From Albimonas sp041685625 (lineage in GTDB: Bacteria; Pseudomonadota; Alphaproteobacteria; Rhodobacterales; Rhodobacteraceae), in the NCBI GenBank assembly GCA_041685625.1, contig JAWLFJ010000011.1, forward strand, positions 1 to 55,815: 55,815 bases of DNA, read 5' to 3'. This document shows positions 33,733-42,405 of the stretch, piece by piece. The position numbers were made by a program, and so were the translations under genes. The notes under the pieces were generated by a model that was not told the origin of the DNA, made no database searches, and saw nothing but the letters and a program-made list of their open reading frames with translations. The number at the start of each line of letters is the position of its first letter. Position 1 is the first letter of the stretch.

Positions 33733-35277
33733 TCAGAGCGTCAGCCAGACCGCCGCCGCCACCACCAGACCGCCCGCCGCGCCGCCCAGCGTCGCCGCCG
33801 CGGCCAGCCGGCCGACCCCCTCGCGCGGCGGCGGGCTCCGGTCGCGCTCGCCCTCGGCGAGGCGCAGCAGCGCCCGGTCGACGATGTCCGGCAGGCGCGA
33901 GCCGTAGCGCGAGAGCACCTTGGCCGTCGCCTGCGCGTCCCTGATGGCGGCACGCGGGCCGAGATTGTCCTTCATCCAGTCCTCGACCACCGGCTGCGCC
34001 GCGCGCCACATGTTGAGCTGCGGATCGAGCGTGCGCGCCACGCCTTCCACCACCACCATGGTCCGCTGCAGCAGGATCAGCTCGGTCCGCGTCTCCATGC
34101 CGAAGCGCTCGGTCACGTCGAAGAGATGCGCCAGCAGCCGGGCCATGGAGATGTGCGAGGCGTCCTGGCCGAAGATCGGCTCGCCGATCGAGCGCAGCGC
34201 CTGCGCGAAGGCCTCGAGGTCCTGATCCTCGGGCACGTAGCCCGCCTCGAAATGCACCTCCGCCACGCGCCGGTAATCGCGCTTGAGGAAGCCGTAGAGG
34301 ATCTCGGCGTAGACGCGCCGGGTCCAGGGATCGATCCGGCCCATGATCCCGAAGTCGAGCGCGATCAGCGTGCCGTCCCGCGCCAGCTTCAGGTTCCCCT
34401 GATGCATGTCGCCGTGAAAGAAGCCGTCGCGCAGGGCGTGGCGCAGGAAGGACTGGATGATGAAGGCTCCGAGGGGCGCCAGCGCGTGTCCGCGCGCGGC
34501 GAGGGTCTCGACCTCGCCGAGCGGATCGCCCCCGACCCATTCCGTCGTCATGACCCGGCGGGCCGAGCGCGACCACAGAACCTCCGGCACGTGAAAGCCC
34601 GGATCGTCGGCCGTGTTGGCCCGGAACTCCGAGGCGGCCGAGGCCTCCAGCCTCAGGTCGAGCTCGGTCATCACGACGCCCTCGAAATGCTCGATAACGG
34701 CGGTCGGGCGCAGCCGGCGGCTCCTCGGCGCGAGGAACTCGATGCTCCGGGCGATGAAGAAGAAGGCGTCGACGTCGAGCCGGAACGCCGCCTCGACCCC
34801 CGGGCGCAGCACCTTCACGGCCACGTCGCGCCCCGAGGCCGCGTCCTTCGCCCTGTGCACCTGGGCGATCGACGCCGCGGCGACCGGCGGCCCGAACTCG
34901 CTGAACAGCATGTCGACCGGGGCGCCGAGCTCGCGCTCCACCTCGGCCTCGGCCTCGGCCTGCGGGAAGGCGGGCAGGGCGTCCTGCAGGACGCGAAGCT
35001 CCCGCGCCAGACGCTCTCCCGCCACGTCGGGGCGCGTGCTCAGCAGCTGCCCGAACTTGACGTAGGCCGGCCCCAGCGCCTGCAGCGCCCGCGGCACCGG
35101 CGGCATCGACTCGTCGCCCCTGAGCCCGAGGGGAGACAGCGGCCAGCCGAGCACGCGCGCGGCCACGCGCACCGGCCCCGGCGCGTCCAGCGCCTCCAGC
35201 ACCTCGGCCATCGCGCCGGTCCGCTGAAAGGTCGCGCCCGTCCGCGCGAGGCGCACCAGACTGGAGAACACCGGCAT
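33733..35277 (-). CDS. ubiB: UbiB/ABC1-family atypical kinase, ubiquinone biosynthesis
   Basis: A 514-residue member of the ABC1/ADCK/UbiB family needed for ubiquinone production, with ATPase rather than protein-kinase activity. The diagnostic KxGQ motif is YVKFGQ (Lys74 to Gln77) followed by STRPD; ASIAQVHRA is the Ala-rich nucleotide loop, VAVKVLRPG the lysine strand, and DGFFHGDMHQGNL plus LIALDFGIMG the catalytic loops. A C-terminal hydrophobic pair of helices (about 485-514) anchors it in the membrane. It starts one base after the ubiE stop, so the two are coupled. Confidence 0.95.
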   Translation of the reverse strand: MPVFSSLVRLARTGATFQRTGAMAEVLEALDAPGPVRVAARVLGWPLSPLGLRGDESMPPVPRALQALGPAYVKFGQLLSTRPDVAGERLARELRVLQDALPAFPQAEAEAEVERELGAPVDMLFSEFGPPVAAASIAQVHRAKDAASGRDVAVKVLRPGVEAAFRLDVDAFFFIARSIEFLAPRSRRLRPTAVIEHFEGVVMTELDLRLEASAASEFRANTADDPGFHVPEVLWSRSARRVMTTEWVGGDPLGEVETLAARGHALAPLGAFIIQSFLRHALRDGFFHGDMHQGNLKLARDGTLIALDFGIMGRIDPWTRRVYAEILYGFLKRDYRRVAEVHFEAGYVPEDQDLEAFAQALRSIGEPIFGQDASHISMARLLAHLFDVTERFGMETRTELILLQRTMVVVEGVARTLDPQLNMWRAAQPVVEDWMKDNLGPRAAIRDAQATAKVLSRYGSRLPDIVDRALLRLAEGERDRSPPPREGVGRLAAAATLGGAAGGLVVAAAVWLTL

Positions 35278-36054
35278 TCAGAGACGCCAGCCGGAATGGA
35301 TCGCCGCGACGCCGAGGGTCAGGTTCCGGTAGGCGACGCGGGAGAAGCCGGCCCCCCGGATCATGTCCGCGAAGCGCTCCTGATCGGGGAACTTCCGGAT
35401 CGACTCGACGAGGTACTGATAGCTGTCCCGGTCTCCCGTCACCGCCGAGCCCATCGCCGGGATCACGTTGAAGCTGTAGGCGTCGTAGAGCCGTTGCAGC
35501 ATCCCGTCGGTGACGCGGGAGAACTCCAGCACCAGCAGCCGTCCGCCCGGCCGCAGCACCCGGAACGCCTCCTCCAGCGCCTTTTCCGGCCGGGTCACGT
35601 TCCGGATCCCGAAGGCGATCGTGTAGGCGTCGAAGCTCCGGTCCGGAAAGGGCAGGGCCATCGCGTCGCCGCAGACCCAGCTCAGACCGCGAAGCCCCTG
35701 CTTCCCGGCCCGCGCGCGTCCCTCCTCCAGCATGTCCGCCGTCAGGTCGAGCACCACGACCTCGCCCTCGCCGTTGACCCGGCGAAGGAAGCGGAAGGCG
35801 ACGTCGCCCGTGCCCCCGGCGACGTCGAGCAGGCGCATCCCCGGCCGCGGCGCCATCCAGTCGATCACCGCGTCCTTCCAGAGCCGGTGAACCCCGCCGG
35901 ACATCAGGTCGTTCATCACGTCGTAGCGCGCCGCGACGGAGCTGAACACGCCCCGCACGAGCCCGGCCTTCTCGGCCTCCGGCACGTCGCGGAAGCCGAA
36001 ATGGGTTGTGGTCTCGGCCGCCCGGCCGCTATCGGGATCGCTGATCATGGCCAT
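35278..36054 (-). CDS. ubiE: bifunctional demethylmenaquinone/2-methoxy-6-polyprenyl-benzoquinol methyltransferase
   Basis: A 258-residue class I SAM methyltransferase that performs the C-methylation step in ubiquinone synthesis. It shows HFGFRDVPEAEKAGLVRGVFSS-like N-terminal wording, SAM motif LLDVAGGTGD (75-84), LPFPDRSFDAYTIAFGIRNV and the end GVAAIHSGWR, all standard for UbiE. MAM at 36054 and M at 36048 are both possible starts. It is divergent from mutM with 30 bp between the two starts, and reads into ubiB. Confidence 0.96.
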   Translation of the reverse strand: MAMISDPDSGRAAETTTHFGFRDVPEAEKAGLVRGVFSSVAARYDVMNDLMSGGVHRLWKDAVIDWMAPRPGMRLLDVAGGTGDVAFRFLRRVNGEGEVVVLDLTADMLEEGRARAGKQGLRGLSWVCGDAMALPFPDRSFDAYTIAFGIRNVTRPEKALEEAFRVLRPGGRLLVLEFSRVTDGMLQRLYDAYSFNVIPAMGSAVTGDRDSYQYLVESIRKFPDQERFADMIRGAGFSRVAYRNLTLGVAAIHSGWRL

Positions 36055-36084
36055 GCCATACACCCCGGAGCGCAAGACCGGAAC

Positions 36085-36936
36085 ATGCCGGAGCTTCCCG
36101 AAGTCGAGACCGTGCGTCGCGGGCTGGAGCCCGTGCTGACGGGCCGCCGCCTGCTCTCGGTCGAGCAGCGGCGCCCGGACCTGCGCTGGCCGCTGCCGGA
36201 GCGCTTCGCGGAGCGCCTGACGGGGACGCGGGTGGAGCGTCTGCGCCGCCGCTCGAAATACCTCCTCGCCGATCTCGGCTCCGGAGAGACGCTGCTGATC
36301 CATCTCGGCATGACGGGGCGCATGCTGATCGGCGACGAGGTCGAGGGCCGCTTCGTCCACCCCGTCCCCAACCTCGCGCGGCACGATCACGTGGTGTTCC
36401 ACGTCGAGGGCGGCGTGCGCGTCACCTTCAACGACGTGCGCCGCTTCGGCGCGATGGACCTGATCCCGCCGGGCGGCGAGGACGCCCACTGGCTGCTGAA
36501 GGGCATCGGGCCGGAGCCGCTCGGCAACGCCTTCTCCGCCCCGCACCTGATCGAGCGGCTGGGCGGCCGGATCTCTCCGATCAAGGCGATGCTCCTCGAC
36601 CAGCGAATCGTCGCCGGCCTCGGCAACATCTACGTCTGCGAGGCGCTGTGGCGCGCCGGCATCGCGCCGACCCGCCGCGCCGGGCGCATCTCCGCCGAAC
36701 GGCTCGGCCGCCTCGCCGCCGCGATCCGGTCGGTGCTCGAGGAGGCGATCGCCGCCGGCGGATCCAGCCTCCGCGACTACCGCCAGGCGACGGGCGAACT
36801 CGGCTATTTCCAGCACGGCTTCGCGGTTTACGGGCGCGAGGGGGAGCCCTGCCGCACCCCCGGCTGCCCCGGCGTGATCCGCCGCACGGTGCAGTCCGGA
36901 CGCTCCAGCTTCCACTGCCCGGTCTGCCAGCGCTGA
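36085..36936 (+). CDS. mutM: formamidopyrimidine-DNA glycosylase
   Basis: A 283-residue DNA repair enzyme that removes 8-oxoguanine and formamidopyrimidines and nicks the abasic site. Pro2 and Glu3 (MPELPEVE) form the active site, with Lys58 in RRSKYLL; the helix-two-turn-helix contains LLDQRIVAGLGNIYVCEALW; the C-terminal zinc finger has CRTPGC and CPVC. Length matches the family. The gene order mutM with divergent ubiE-ubiB and a following enoyl-CoA hydratase is usual in Rhodobacterales. Confidence 0.97.
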   Translation: MPELPEVETVRRGLEPVLTGRRLLSVEQRRPDLRWPLPERFAERLTGTRVERLRRRSKYLLADLGSGETLLIHLGMTGRMLIGDEVEGRFVHPVPNLARHDHVVFHVEGGVRVTFNDVRRFGAMDLIPPGGEDAHWLLKGIGPEPLGNAFSAPHLIERLGGRISPIKAMLLDQRIVAGLGNIYVCEALWRAGIAPTRRAGRISAERLGRLAAAIRSVLEEAIAAGGSSLRDYRQATGELGYFQHGFAVYGREGEPCRTPGCPGVIRRTVQSGRSSFHCPVCQR

Positions 36937-37060
36937 CTCTCCGCGGCCCCGCAGCCGCGCATGGCGCTTGAACGGCGCCCCGCCCTCCATTACGACGCGC
37001 CCTCGCCGCGGGGCCCTGAGCCCGCCGGCGGCCCGAAACATCAGCCGGAGGGGGGCCCCG

Positions 37061-37837
37061 ATGGCCTACGCGACCCTGATCGTAGAGACCCGCGACCATG
37101 TGGGCCTGATCAAGCTGAACCGACCCGACGCCCTCAACGCGCTCAACTCCCAGCTTCTCGGGGAGCTCGCCGAGGCGCTGGCGAAGTTCGACGCGGACGA
37201 GAGGATCCGCTGCATCGTGCTCACCGGCTCGGAGAAGGCCTTCGCCGCCGGCGCCGACATCAAGGAGATGTCGGAGAAGTCCTTCGTGCAGATGTTCAAG
37301 GAGAACTTCTTCGCCGACGGGCACGACCGCGTCACCGCCGTGCGCACGCCGATCGTCGCCGCCGTCTCGGGCTACGCGCTCGGCGGGGGCTGCGAGCTCG
37401 CCATGATGTGCGACTTCATCCTCGCCTCCGAGACCGCCAAGTTCGGCCAGCCGGAGATCAATCTCGGCGTGATCCCGGGCATCGGCGGCACGCAGCGCCT
37501 GACCCGCTTCGTCGGCAAGTCCAAGGCGATGGAGATGTGCCTCACCGGCCGCTTCATGGACGCGGCGGAGGCCGAGCGCGCCGGCCTCGTCTCGCGGGTG
37601 CTGCCGGTCGACAAGCTGCTGGACGAGGCGCTCTCGGTCGCCGAGAAGATCGCCGACAAATCGGCTCTGGCCTCGATGGCGCTGAAGGAATCGGTGAACC
37701 GCGCCTACGAGACCACGCTCTCGGAAGGCGTGCGCTTCGAGCGGCGGCTGTTCCACGCCCTCTTCGCCTCGGAGGACCAGTCCGAGGGCATGCAGGCGTT
37801 CGTCGAGAAGCGCGAGCCGCATTTCCGCGGCAAGTGA
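37061..37837 (+). CDS. enoyl-CoA hydratase/isomerase family protein
   Basis: A 258-residue crotonase-fold enzyme expected to add water across the double bond of short-chain trans-2-enoyl-CoA. The oxyanion-hole segments are FAAGADIKEM and YALGGGCELAMM; the catalytic glutamates are Glu112 and Glu132 (GQPEINLGVIPG). It is close in wording to the mitochondrial short-chain hydratase ECHS1 and to PaaF/FadB1 types. A GGAGGGGGG site lies about 6 bases before the ATG at 37061. It stands upstream of rpsT as in many alphaproteobacteria. Confidence 0.93.
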   Translation: MAYATLIVETRDHVGLIKLNRPDALNALNSQLLGELAEALAKFDADERIRCIVLTGSEKAFAAGADIKEMSEKSFVQMFKENFFADGHDRVTAVRTPIVAAVSGYALGGGCELAMMCDFILASETAKFGQPEINLGVIPGIGGTQRLTRFVGKSKAMEMCLTGRFMDAAEAERAGLVSRVLPVDKLLDEALSVAEKIADKSALASMALKESVNRAYETTLSEGVRFERRLFHALFASEDQSEGMQAFVEKREPHFRGK

Positions 37838-37871
37838 GGCCGCCCGCCGGGCCCGCCCTCCCGCGGGCCCG

Positions 37872-37900
37872 TTGACCCCGCGCGGCGCCGCGTGTATCAG
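37872..37900 (+). promoter_or_regulatory. sigma70 promoter of rpsT
   Basis: TTGACC (37872-37877) and TATCAG (37895-37900) are separated by 17 bases, 42 bases upstream of the rpsT start. Confidence 0.6.
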
Positions 37901-37941
37901 CGCCGCTCGCAGAACAGACCAGACAGAGCCGGGACCGACGC

Positions 37942-38214
37942 ATGGCCAACTCCCCCTCCGCGCGCAAGCGCATCCGTCAGATCGAGCGGCGGACCGAGGT
38001 CAACCGGGCGCGGCGCAGCCGCATCCGCACCTTCATCCGGAAGGTCGAGGAAGCCGTCGCCAAGGGCGACGGCGCCGCGGCAACCGAGGCGCTGCGCGCC
38101 GCGCAGCCCGAGATCATGCGCGGCGTGACCAAGGGCGTGCTTCACCGCAACACCGCGTCGCGCAAGGTCTCCCGCCTCGCGCAGCGGGTGAAGGCGATCT
38201 CCGCCTCCGCCTGA
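37942..38214 (+). CDS. rpsT: 30S ribosomal protein S20
   Basis: A 90-residue, strongly basic, all-helical protein of the small ribosomal subunit that binds 16S rRNA early in assembly. MANSPSARKRIRQIERR, RSRIRTFIRKVEEAV and GVLHRNTASRKVSRLAQRV are the family landmarks. In this group of bacteria it lies just before the dnaA region. Two hairpins follow. Confidence 0.97.
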   Translation: MANSPSARKRIRQIERRTEVNRARRSRIRTFIRKVEEAVAKGDGAAATEALRAAQPEIMRGVTKGVLHRNTASRKVSRLAQRVKAISASA

Positions 38215-38222
38215 TCGCGGTC

Positions 38223-38305
38223 GGGGCGCGCTCCGGCGCGCCCCGCCACGCCAGACGAGCAGCCGGGCGGTGCGGCTGCCTGGCCGCGCGGGGGTCCGCG
38301 CGGCC
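38223..38305 (+). terminator. two strong hairpins after rpsT
   Basis: GGGGCGCGC (38223-38231) pairs with GCGCGCCCC (38236-38244) around TCCG, and GGCCGCGCG (38282-38290) pairs with CGCGCGGCC (38297-38305) around GGGGTC. Neither has a long T tail, but together they should end rpsT transcription and insulate the following region. Confidence 0.6.
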
Positions 38306-38366
38306 CCTTCGTCGTGGCGTCGTCATCGTTCCGACATGTTCGCGGTTTCGTCCCGTTGCGAGTCGC

Positions 38367-38532
38367 TTCTCGAGCGGACTATAGTGATGGTCAGCAGCGA
38401 ACCGCGATCGCGGCTGCGCCGCCTCCTAAATATCATGAACACCCTGTATGCAGCGCGCGCCCCAGTTGGCGGCGCCATTTCCATCTGATTATTCATTACT
38501 TCCCATTGAGGATTGAATTCGCTCCGTTTTCG
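38367..38532. other. A+T-rich patch upstream of the rhodanese-dnaA genes
   Basis: No gene is supported between 38215 and 38627. Within it, 38483-38532 is about 62% A+T, far from the surrounding base composition, and 38428-38452 is also A+T-rich. A -10-like TATAGT (38390-38395) with TTCTCG 17 bases upstream and one GAGTC methylation-type site (38360-38364) are present. I found no DnaA box matching TTATNCACA better than 7 of 9 (TTATTCATT, 38489-38497). It could be an origin-type unwinding element or dnaA control region, but evidence is thin. Confidence 0.3.
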
Positions 38533-38563
38533 ATCCTGACCCTGATCTGTACTGCATCCAAGC

Positions 38564-38592
38564 TTGCGGGTCCGCCCCGCCCCCCGTAGTCT
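38564..38592 (+). promoter_or_regulatory. sigma70 promoter of the rhodanese gene
   Basis: TTGCGG (38564-38569) and TAGTCT (38587-38592) with a 17-base spacer; start of transcription near 38599, about 29 bases before the GTG start. Confidence 0.55.
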
Positions 38593-38627
38593 GCCGCCGA
38601 CTCGTGAGACCGAAGGGGGATGACGCC

Positions 38628-39077
38628 GTGAGCGCCGAGGGTACCGTCGACGGCATTGAACAGCGCGACCCGCAGGGCGCCTGGAGCGCGCTCGAACGCG
38701 GGGGGGCGGTGCTCGTGGACGTGCGCAGCGCGGCCGAGTGGACCTTCGTGGGCGTGCCCGATCTCTCGCCCCTCGGTCTGGCGCCGGTGCTCCTCGAATG
38801 GCGCGGCTGGCCGGACGGCGCGCCGAACCCGGCCTTCGTCGACCGGCTCGCCGCCGAGCTCGGCGATGCGCCGGTGGAGGAGATCCAGTTCATCTGCCGC
38901 TCGGGCGTGCGCTCCCAGCAGGCCGCGACCGCCGTCGCGGCGGCGTTCTCCGAGGCCGGACGCCCGGTGCGCTGCGTGAACGTGGCGGAGGGCTTCGAAG
39001 GCTCGCTCTCGCCGGAGGGACGGCGCGGCGAGATCGACGGCTGGCGCCGCCGTGGCCTTCCCTGGCGCCAGACCTGA
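38628..39077 (+). CDS. rhodanese-like sulfurtransferase domain protein
   Basis: A 149-residue single rhodanese domain. Active-site loop CRSGVRS has catalytic Cys90; VLVDVRSAAEWTFVGVPD is the N-terminal CH2-type signature and the end WRRRGLPWRQT is usual in alphaproteobacterial members. It would move sulfane sulfur to a thiol acceptor. The start is GTG at 38628, with AAGGGGGA upstream; an in-frame GTG at 38604 is less well placed. The gene is 61 bp before dnaA and may share its transcript. Confidence 0.87.
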   Translation: MSAEGTVDGIEQRDPQGAWSALERGGAVLVDVRSAAEWTFVGVPDLSPLGLAPVLLEWRGWPDGAPNPAFVDRLAAELGDAPVEEIQFICRSGVRSQQAATAVAAAFSEAGRPVRCVNVAEGFEGSLSPEGRRGEIDGWRRRGLPWRQT

Positions 39078-39138
39078 CCTGACCATGGACCCGCGTACGC
39101 CGTCGCACGATTTCGGTCGCCGCGCAGAAGGAGACCGC

Positions 39139-40611
39139 ATGCCCCGTATCCCGTCGTCCGCCGCCTCCGGTTCCTCCCAGCCCGAAGGCCCCGCCGCGCT
39201 GAGGGCCGCCTGGGCACGCGCGCTCGCGCGGATGCGCGAGGAGGTGGGCGCCCACGAATACGAGAACTGGCTGCTCCGCCTCGAACTCGTCGGCGTCGAA
39301 GCCGGCGCCGCGCGCGTCGCGGCGCCGACCCGCTTCATCTCCGGCTGGGTCGAGCGGCACTACGGCGAATCGCTCCTCCGCCGCGTCGCGCGCGAGCTGC
39401 CGCAGGTCACGCGCCTCGCCTTCCACGCCGCGCCGACGGTCGGGTCGACGGCCGCGCCCGACTGCGCGGTCGCGCCCTCGCCCGAGGATCCGCCCGCCGC
39501 CGTCGCGACGGCGCCCCGGCCGTCACCGGCCGCCGCTCCGTCGCCCGGGGCGGGCGAGGGCGACGGCCTCTCGCCGTCGCAGCGGCTCGATCCGCGTTTC
39601 ACCTTCGAGCGCTTCGTGGTCGGCAAGCCGAACGAACTCGCGCATGCCGCCGCCCGCCGCGTGGCGGAGGGCGAGCTGGTCACCTTCAACCCGCTGTTCC
39701 TCTATTCCGCCTCAGGCCTCGGCAAGACCCATCTGATGCACGCGATCGGCTGGCGCCTGGCGGAACTGCGTCCGGAGGCGCGGGTGATGCTGCTGACGGC
39801 GGAACAGTTCATGTACCGCTTCATCCAGGCGCTGCGCTCGAAGGAGATGATCTCCTTCAAGCAGATGTTCCGCTCGGTCGACGTGCTGATGATCGACGAC
39901 GTGCAGTTCATCGCCGGCAAGGACTCGACGCAGGACGAATTCTTCCACACCTTCAACGCCTTGGTGGATCAGGGCAAGCAGGTGGTCATCTCCGGCGACC
40001 GCAACCCGGTGGAGATGGACGGCCTCGAGGAGCGCATCAAGTCGCGCCTGCAGTGGGGCCTCGTGGTCGATCTGCACCCCACCGACTACGAGCTCCGCCT
40101 CGGCATCCTGCAGTCCAAGGTCGAGGCGCTCGCCGCCGCGCATCCCGAGGTCGAGGTCAGTCCGCGCGTGCTGGAGTTCCTCGCGCACCGCATCTCGTCG
40201 AACGTGCGCGTGCTGGAGGGGGCGCTGACCCGGCTGATGGCGTTCGCCTCGCTGGTCGGCCGGCCGGCCGATCTCGAGATGGCGCAGGAATGCCTCGCCG
40301 ACGTGCTGCGGGCCTCGGACCGCAAGGTCACGGTGGAGGAGATCCAGCGCAAGGTCGCGACGCATTTCAACCTGCGCATCAACGACATGCTCTCCCCGCG
40401 CCGGGCGCGGGCGGTGGCCCGGCCTCGCCAGATCGCGATGTATCTCTCCAAGACGCTGACCTCGAAGAGCCTGCCGGACATCGGACGGCGCTTCGGCGGG
40501 CGCGACCACACCACCGTCATCCATGCCGTGCGCACCATCGAGAAGCTGAAGGAGACCGACGCCCAGATCGCTGAGGACGTCGAGCTCCTGCGCCGCATGC
40601 TCGAGGCCTGA
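39139..40611 (+). CDS. dnaA: chromosomal replication initiator DnaA
   Basis: A 490-residue AAA+ initiator that binds DnaA boxes and opens the origin. Domain I starts AWARALARMREEVGAHEYENWL; a Pro/Ala-rich linker spans about 100-145; the AAA+ domain has Walker A SASGLGKTHL (near 191-200; the first position is Ser rather than Gly) and Walker B VLMIDDVQFI. The C-terminal helix-turn-helix has SLPDIGRRFGGRDHTTVIHAV. AAGGAG stands 5 bases before the ATG at 39139. The next gene to the right is not dnaN but a phage-type sheath gene. Confidence 0.98.
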   Translation: MPRIPSSAASGSSQPEGPAALRAAWARALARMREEVGAHEYENWLLRLELVGVEAGAARVAAPTRFISGWVERHYGESLLRRVARELPQVTRLAFHAAPTVGSTAAPDCAVAPSPEDPPAAVATAPRPSPAAAPSPGAGEGDGLSPSQRLDPRFTFERFVVGKPNELAHAAARRVAEGELVTFNPLFLYSASGLGKTHLMHAIGWRLAELRPEARVMLLTAEQFMYRFIQALRSKEMISFKQMFRSVDVLMIDDVQFIAGKDSTQDEFFHTFNALVDQGKQVVISGDRNPVEMDGLEERIKSRLQWGLVVDLHPTDYELRLGILQSKVEALAAAHPEVEVSPRVLEFLAHRISSNVRVLEGALTRLMAFASLVGRPADLEMAQECLADVLRASDRKVTVEEIQRKVATHFNLRINDMLSPRRARAVARPRQIAMYLSKTLTSKSLPDIGRRFGGRDHTTVIHAVRTIEKLKETDAQIAEDVELLRRMLEA

Positions 40612-40701
40612 GCGCCCGGCCTCGCGGACGAGGCGGGACTCGCCGGCGGCCCGCGGATCGGCCATGCTTCGTCGCGCCCGATGCAGGCGAGGGAGACGGC
40701 C

Positions 40702-42405
40702 ATGCCGGAACGGCTCGCGCCCGGCGCGCATGTGGCGCATGTCGGCTTCGCCGTGCCCCGCATCGCCGCCGCCGCCACGACGACGGCCTTCGTGGGGCCG
40801 ACCTCGCGCGGCCCGGTCTTCGCCGCGGGCGATCCGTCCGCGACGGTCCCGCTGACCTCGCTCGCCGACTTCGAGCGGCTCCACGGCAAGGCGCGGACGC
40901 TGCGCTTCGGCGACGTCGAGGCGATCGATCACACGGCCCTCGCGGTGCGGGCCTTCTTCGCCAACGGCGGATCCCGGCTCCGCGTCGCGCGCGTCGCGGG
41001 CGAAGGAGCCGCGACGGCGTCGAGCGGCGACGCTCTCGGGGGGCCGGGATCGGGCGTCGCGCTGGTCGCCCGCGATCCGGGCGGCGGCGCCGTCGGCGGC
41101 CGTACCGGCGTCGCGGTCTCGGTTCGGCTCCGCGAGGACGCGCGGACCCTCGCCAAACGCGACGCGCTGCGGACGCCGGGCGCCATGCTGCTCCACGCCG
41201 GGGCGCTGCATGTCGTGGGCGCCGGATCCGACGCGAGCCCCGGCGCCGCGTCGGCGCTCGCGGCCCTCGACGACGCGGCGCAGGTGAGCCTGCTCTCGCT
41301 CGCGATCGAGATCGCGGACGACTCCGGCATCGCCTTCGCGGCTTCGGATCTCGGCCATGATCCGCGCCATCCCCGTTTCGTCGGCCGCGTTCTCGGCCCG
41401 AGGCCGCCCGTCGGCGCGGGCTCGCAAGACAGTCCGGTGGAACTGCGCATCGCGGACGGCGTGGGGCCGTTCGAGCTCAGGCGGGCGCTGGTGGGGGCGG
41501 ACGGATCGGGCCGCGCCGACGTGGCGCTCGCCGACGGCTCGGACGGGTCGGCGCCGCCGCCCGTCTCGGCCTACCGCGAGGCGCTGGAGGCGCTGCTCGC
41601 GCTCGAGGACGTGACGGTCGTGGCCGCGCCGGCCTCCGCCGCGGCGCCGGAGGGCGACGCGGTGCGGCGGGCCCTCGCGGAGCATGCCGGGACGGACGGC
41701 CGACGCTTCGCGGTGCTCGATCCGCCTCCTCGCGCGGGGGCGCGGCGCGTCCGGCGGCTCGCCGAGGGGCTCGAGGCGCGCTCGGCGGCGCTCTATCATC
41801 CTTGGATCGAGGTCGAGGATCCGTCCGCCACGGGAACGGTGGCGACCCCGCCCTCCGGCGCCGTCTGCGGGCTCTACGCCCGCGTCGACGCCGCGCGCGG
41901 CGTCTGGAAGCCCCCGGCCGGCGAGCCCCTGACCGGCGTCGCCGGCGTCGCGCGGCGCCTGGGGCGGCGCAAGCGGGCGGCGCTGACGCAATCGGGCGTC
42001 AACCCGATCCGGGCGTTCCGGCGGCGGGGCGTGATGGTCTGGGGCGCGCGCACGCTCTCCTCCGACCCCGAGTGGCGCTACGTGAGCGTGCGGCGCCATT
42101 TCCTCCACCTCCGGGCCTCGATCGAGCGCGGCCTCGGCTGGGTGGGTTTCGAGGCGAACGGCCAGCCGCTCTGGGATCGGGTGCGGGCGGAGGTCTCGGA
42201 CGTCCTGAACGCCGAATGGCGGGCGGGCGGACTGGCCGGGTTCACGCCGGATCGGGCGTTCTTCGTCCGCTGCGGACCGGAGACGACGACCCCCGAGGAC
42301 CTCGCGGCCGGACGGGTCGTCTGCGAGGTCGGCTTCGCGCCGCTGAAGCCGGCGGAATTCGTCGTGTTCCGGGTCGCGCTCCGCACGGCGGAAGCGACGG
42401 TCTGA
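40702..42405 (+). CDS. contractile tail sheath protein (phage/eCIS-like), orphan
   Basis: A 567-residue protein with the layout of tail sheath proteins of contractile phages and extracellular injection systems. The N-terminal part has AVPRIAAAATTTAFVGPTSRGP; the middle is variable; the conserved C-terminal domain has GAVCGLYARVDAARGVWKPP, VNPIRAFRRRGVMVWGART and YVSVRRHFLHLRASIERGL, which in sheaths form the handshake between subunits. No tube, baseplate, spike, ATPase or tape-measure gene is in the window, so the protein is an orphan. It is inserted between dnaA and dnaN. Ala/Gly/Asp content is very high. GGGAG lies upstream of the ATG at 40702. Confidence 0.82.
   Translation: MPERLAPGAHVAHVGFAVPRIAAAATTTAFVGPTSRGPVFAAGDPSATVPLTSLADFERLHGKARTLRFGDVEAIDHTALAVRAFFANGGSRLRVARVAGEGAATASSGDALGGPGSGVALVARDPGGGAVGGRTGVAVSVRLREDARTLAKRDALRTPGAMLLHAGALHVVGAGSDASPGAASALAALDDAAQVSLLSLAIEIADDSGIAFAASDLGHDPRHPRFVGRVLGPRPPVGAGSQDSPVELRIADGVGPFELRRALVGADGSGRADVALADGSDGSAPPPVSAYREALEALLALEDVTVVAAPASAAAPEGDAVRRALAEHAGTDGRRFAVLDPPPRAGARRVRRLAEGLEARSAALYHPWIEVEDPSATGTVATPPSGAVCGLYARVDAARGVWKPPAGEPLTGVAGVARRLGRRKRAALTQSGVNPIRAFRRRGVMVWGARTLSSDPEWRYVSVRRHFLHLRASIERGLGWVGFEANGQPLWDRVRAEVSDVLNAEWRAGGLAGFTPDRAFFVRCGPETTTPEDLAAGRVVCEVGFAPLKPAEFVVFRVALRTAEATV

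Noticed and set aside
38483..38497. DnaA box TTATTCATT
   Set aside because: Only 7 of 9 positions match and there is no cluster of boxes, so it does not demonstrate an origin.
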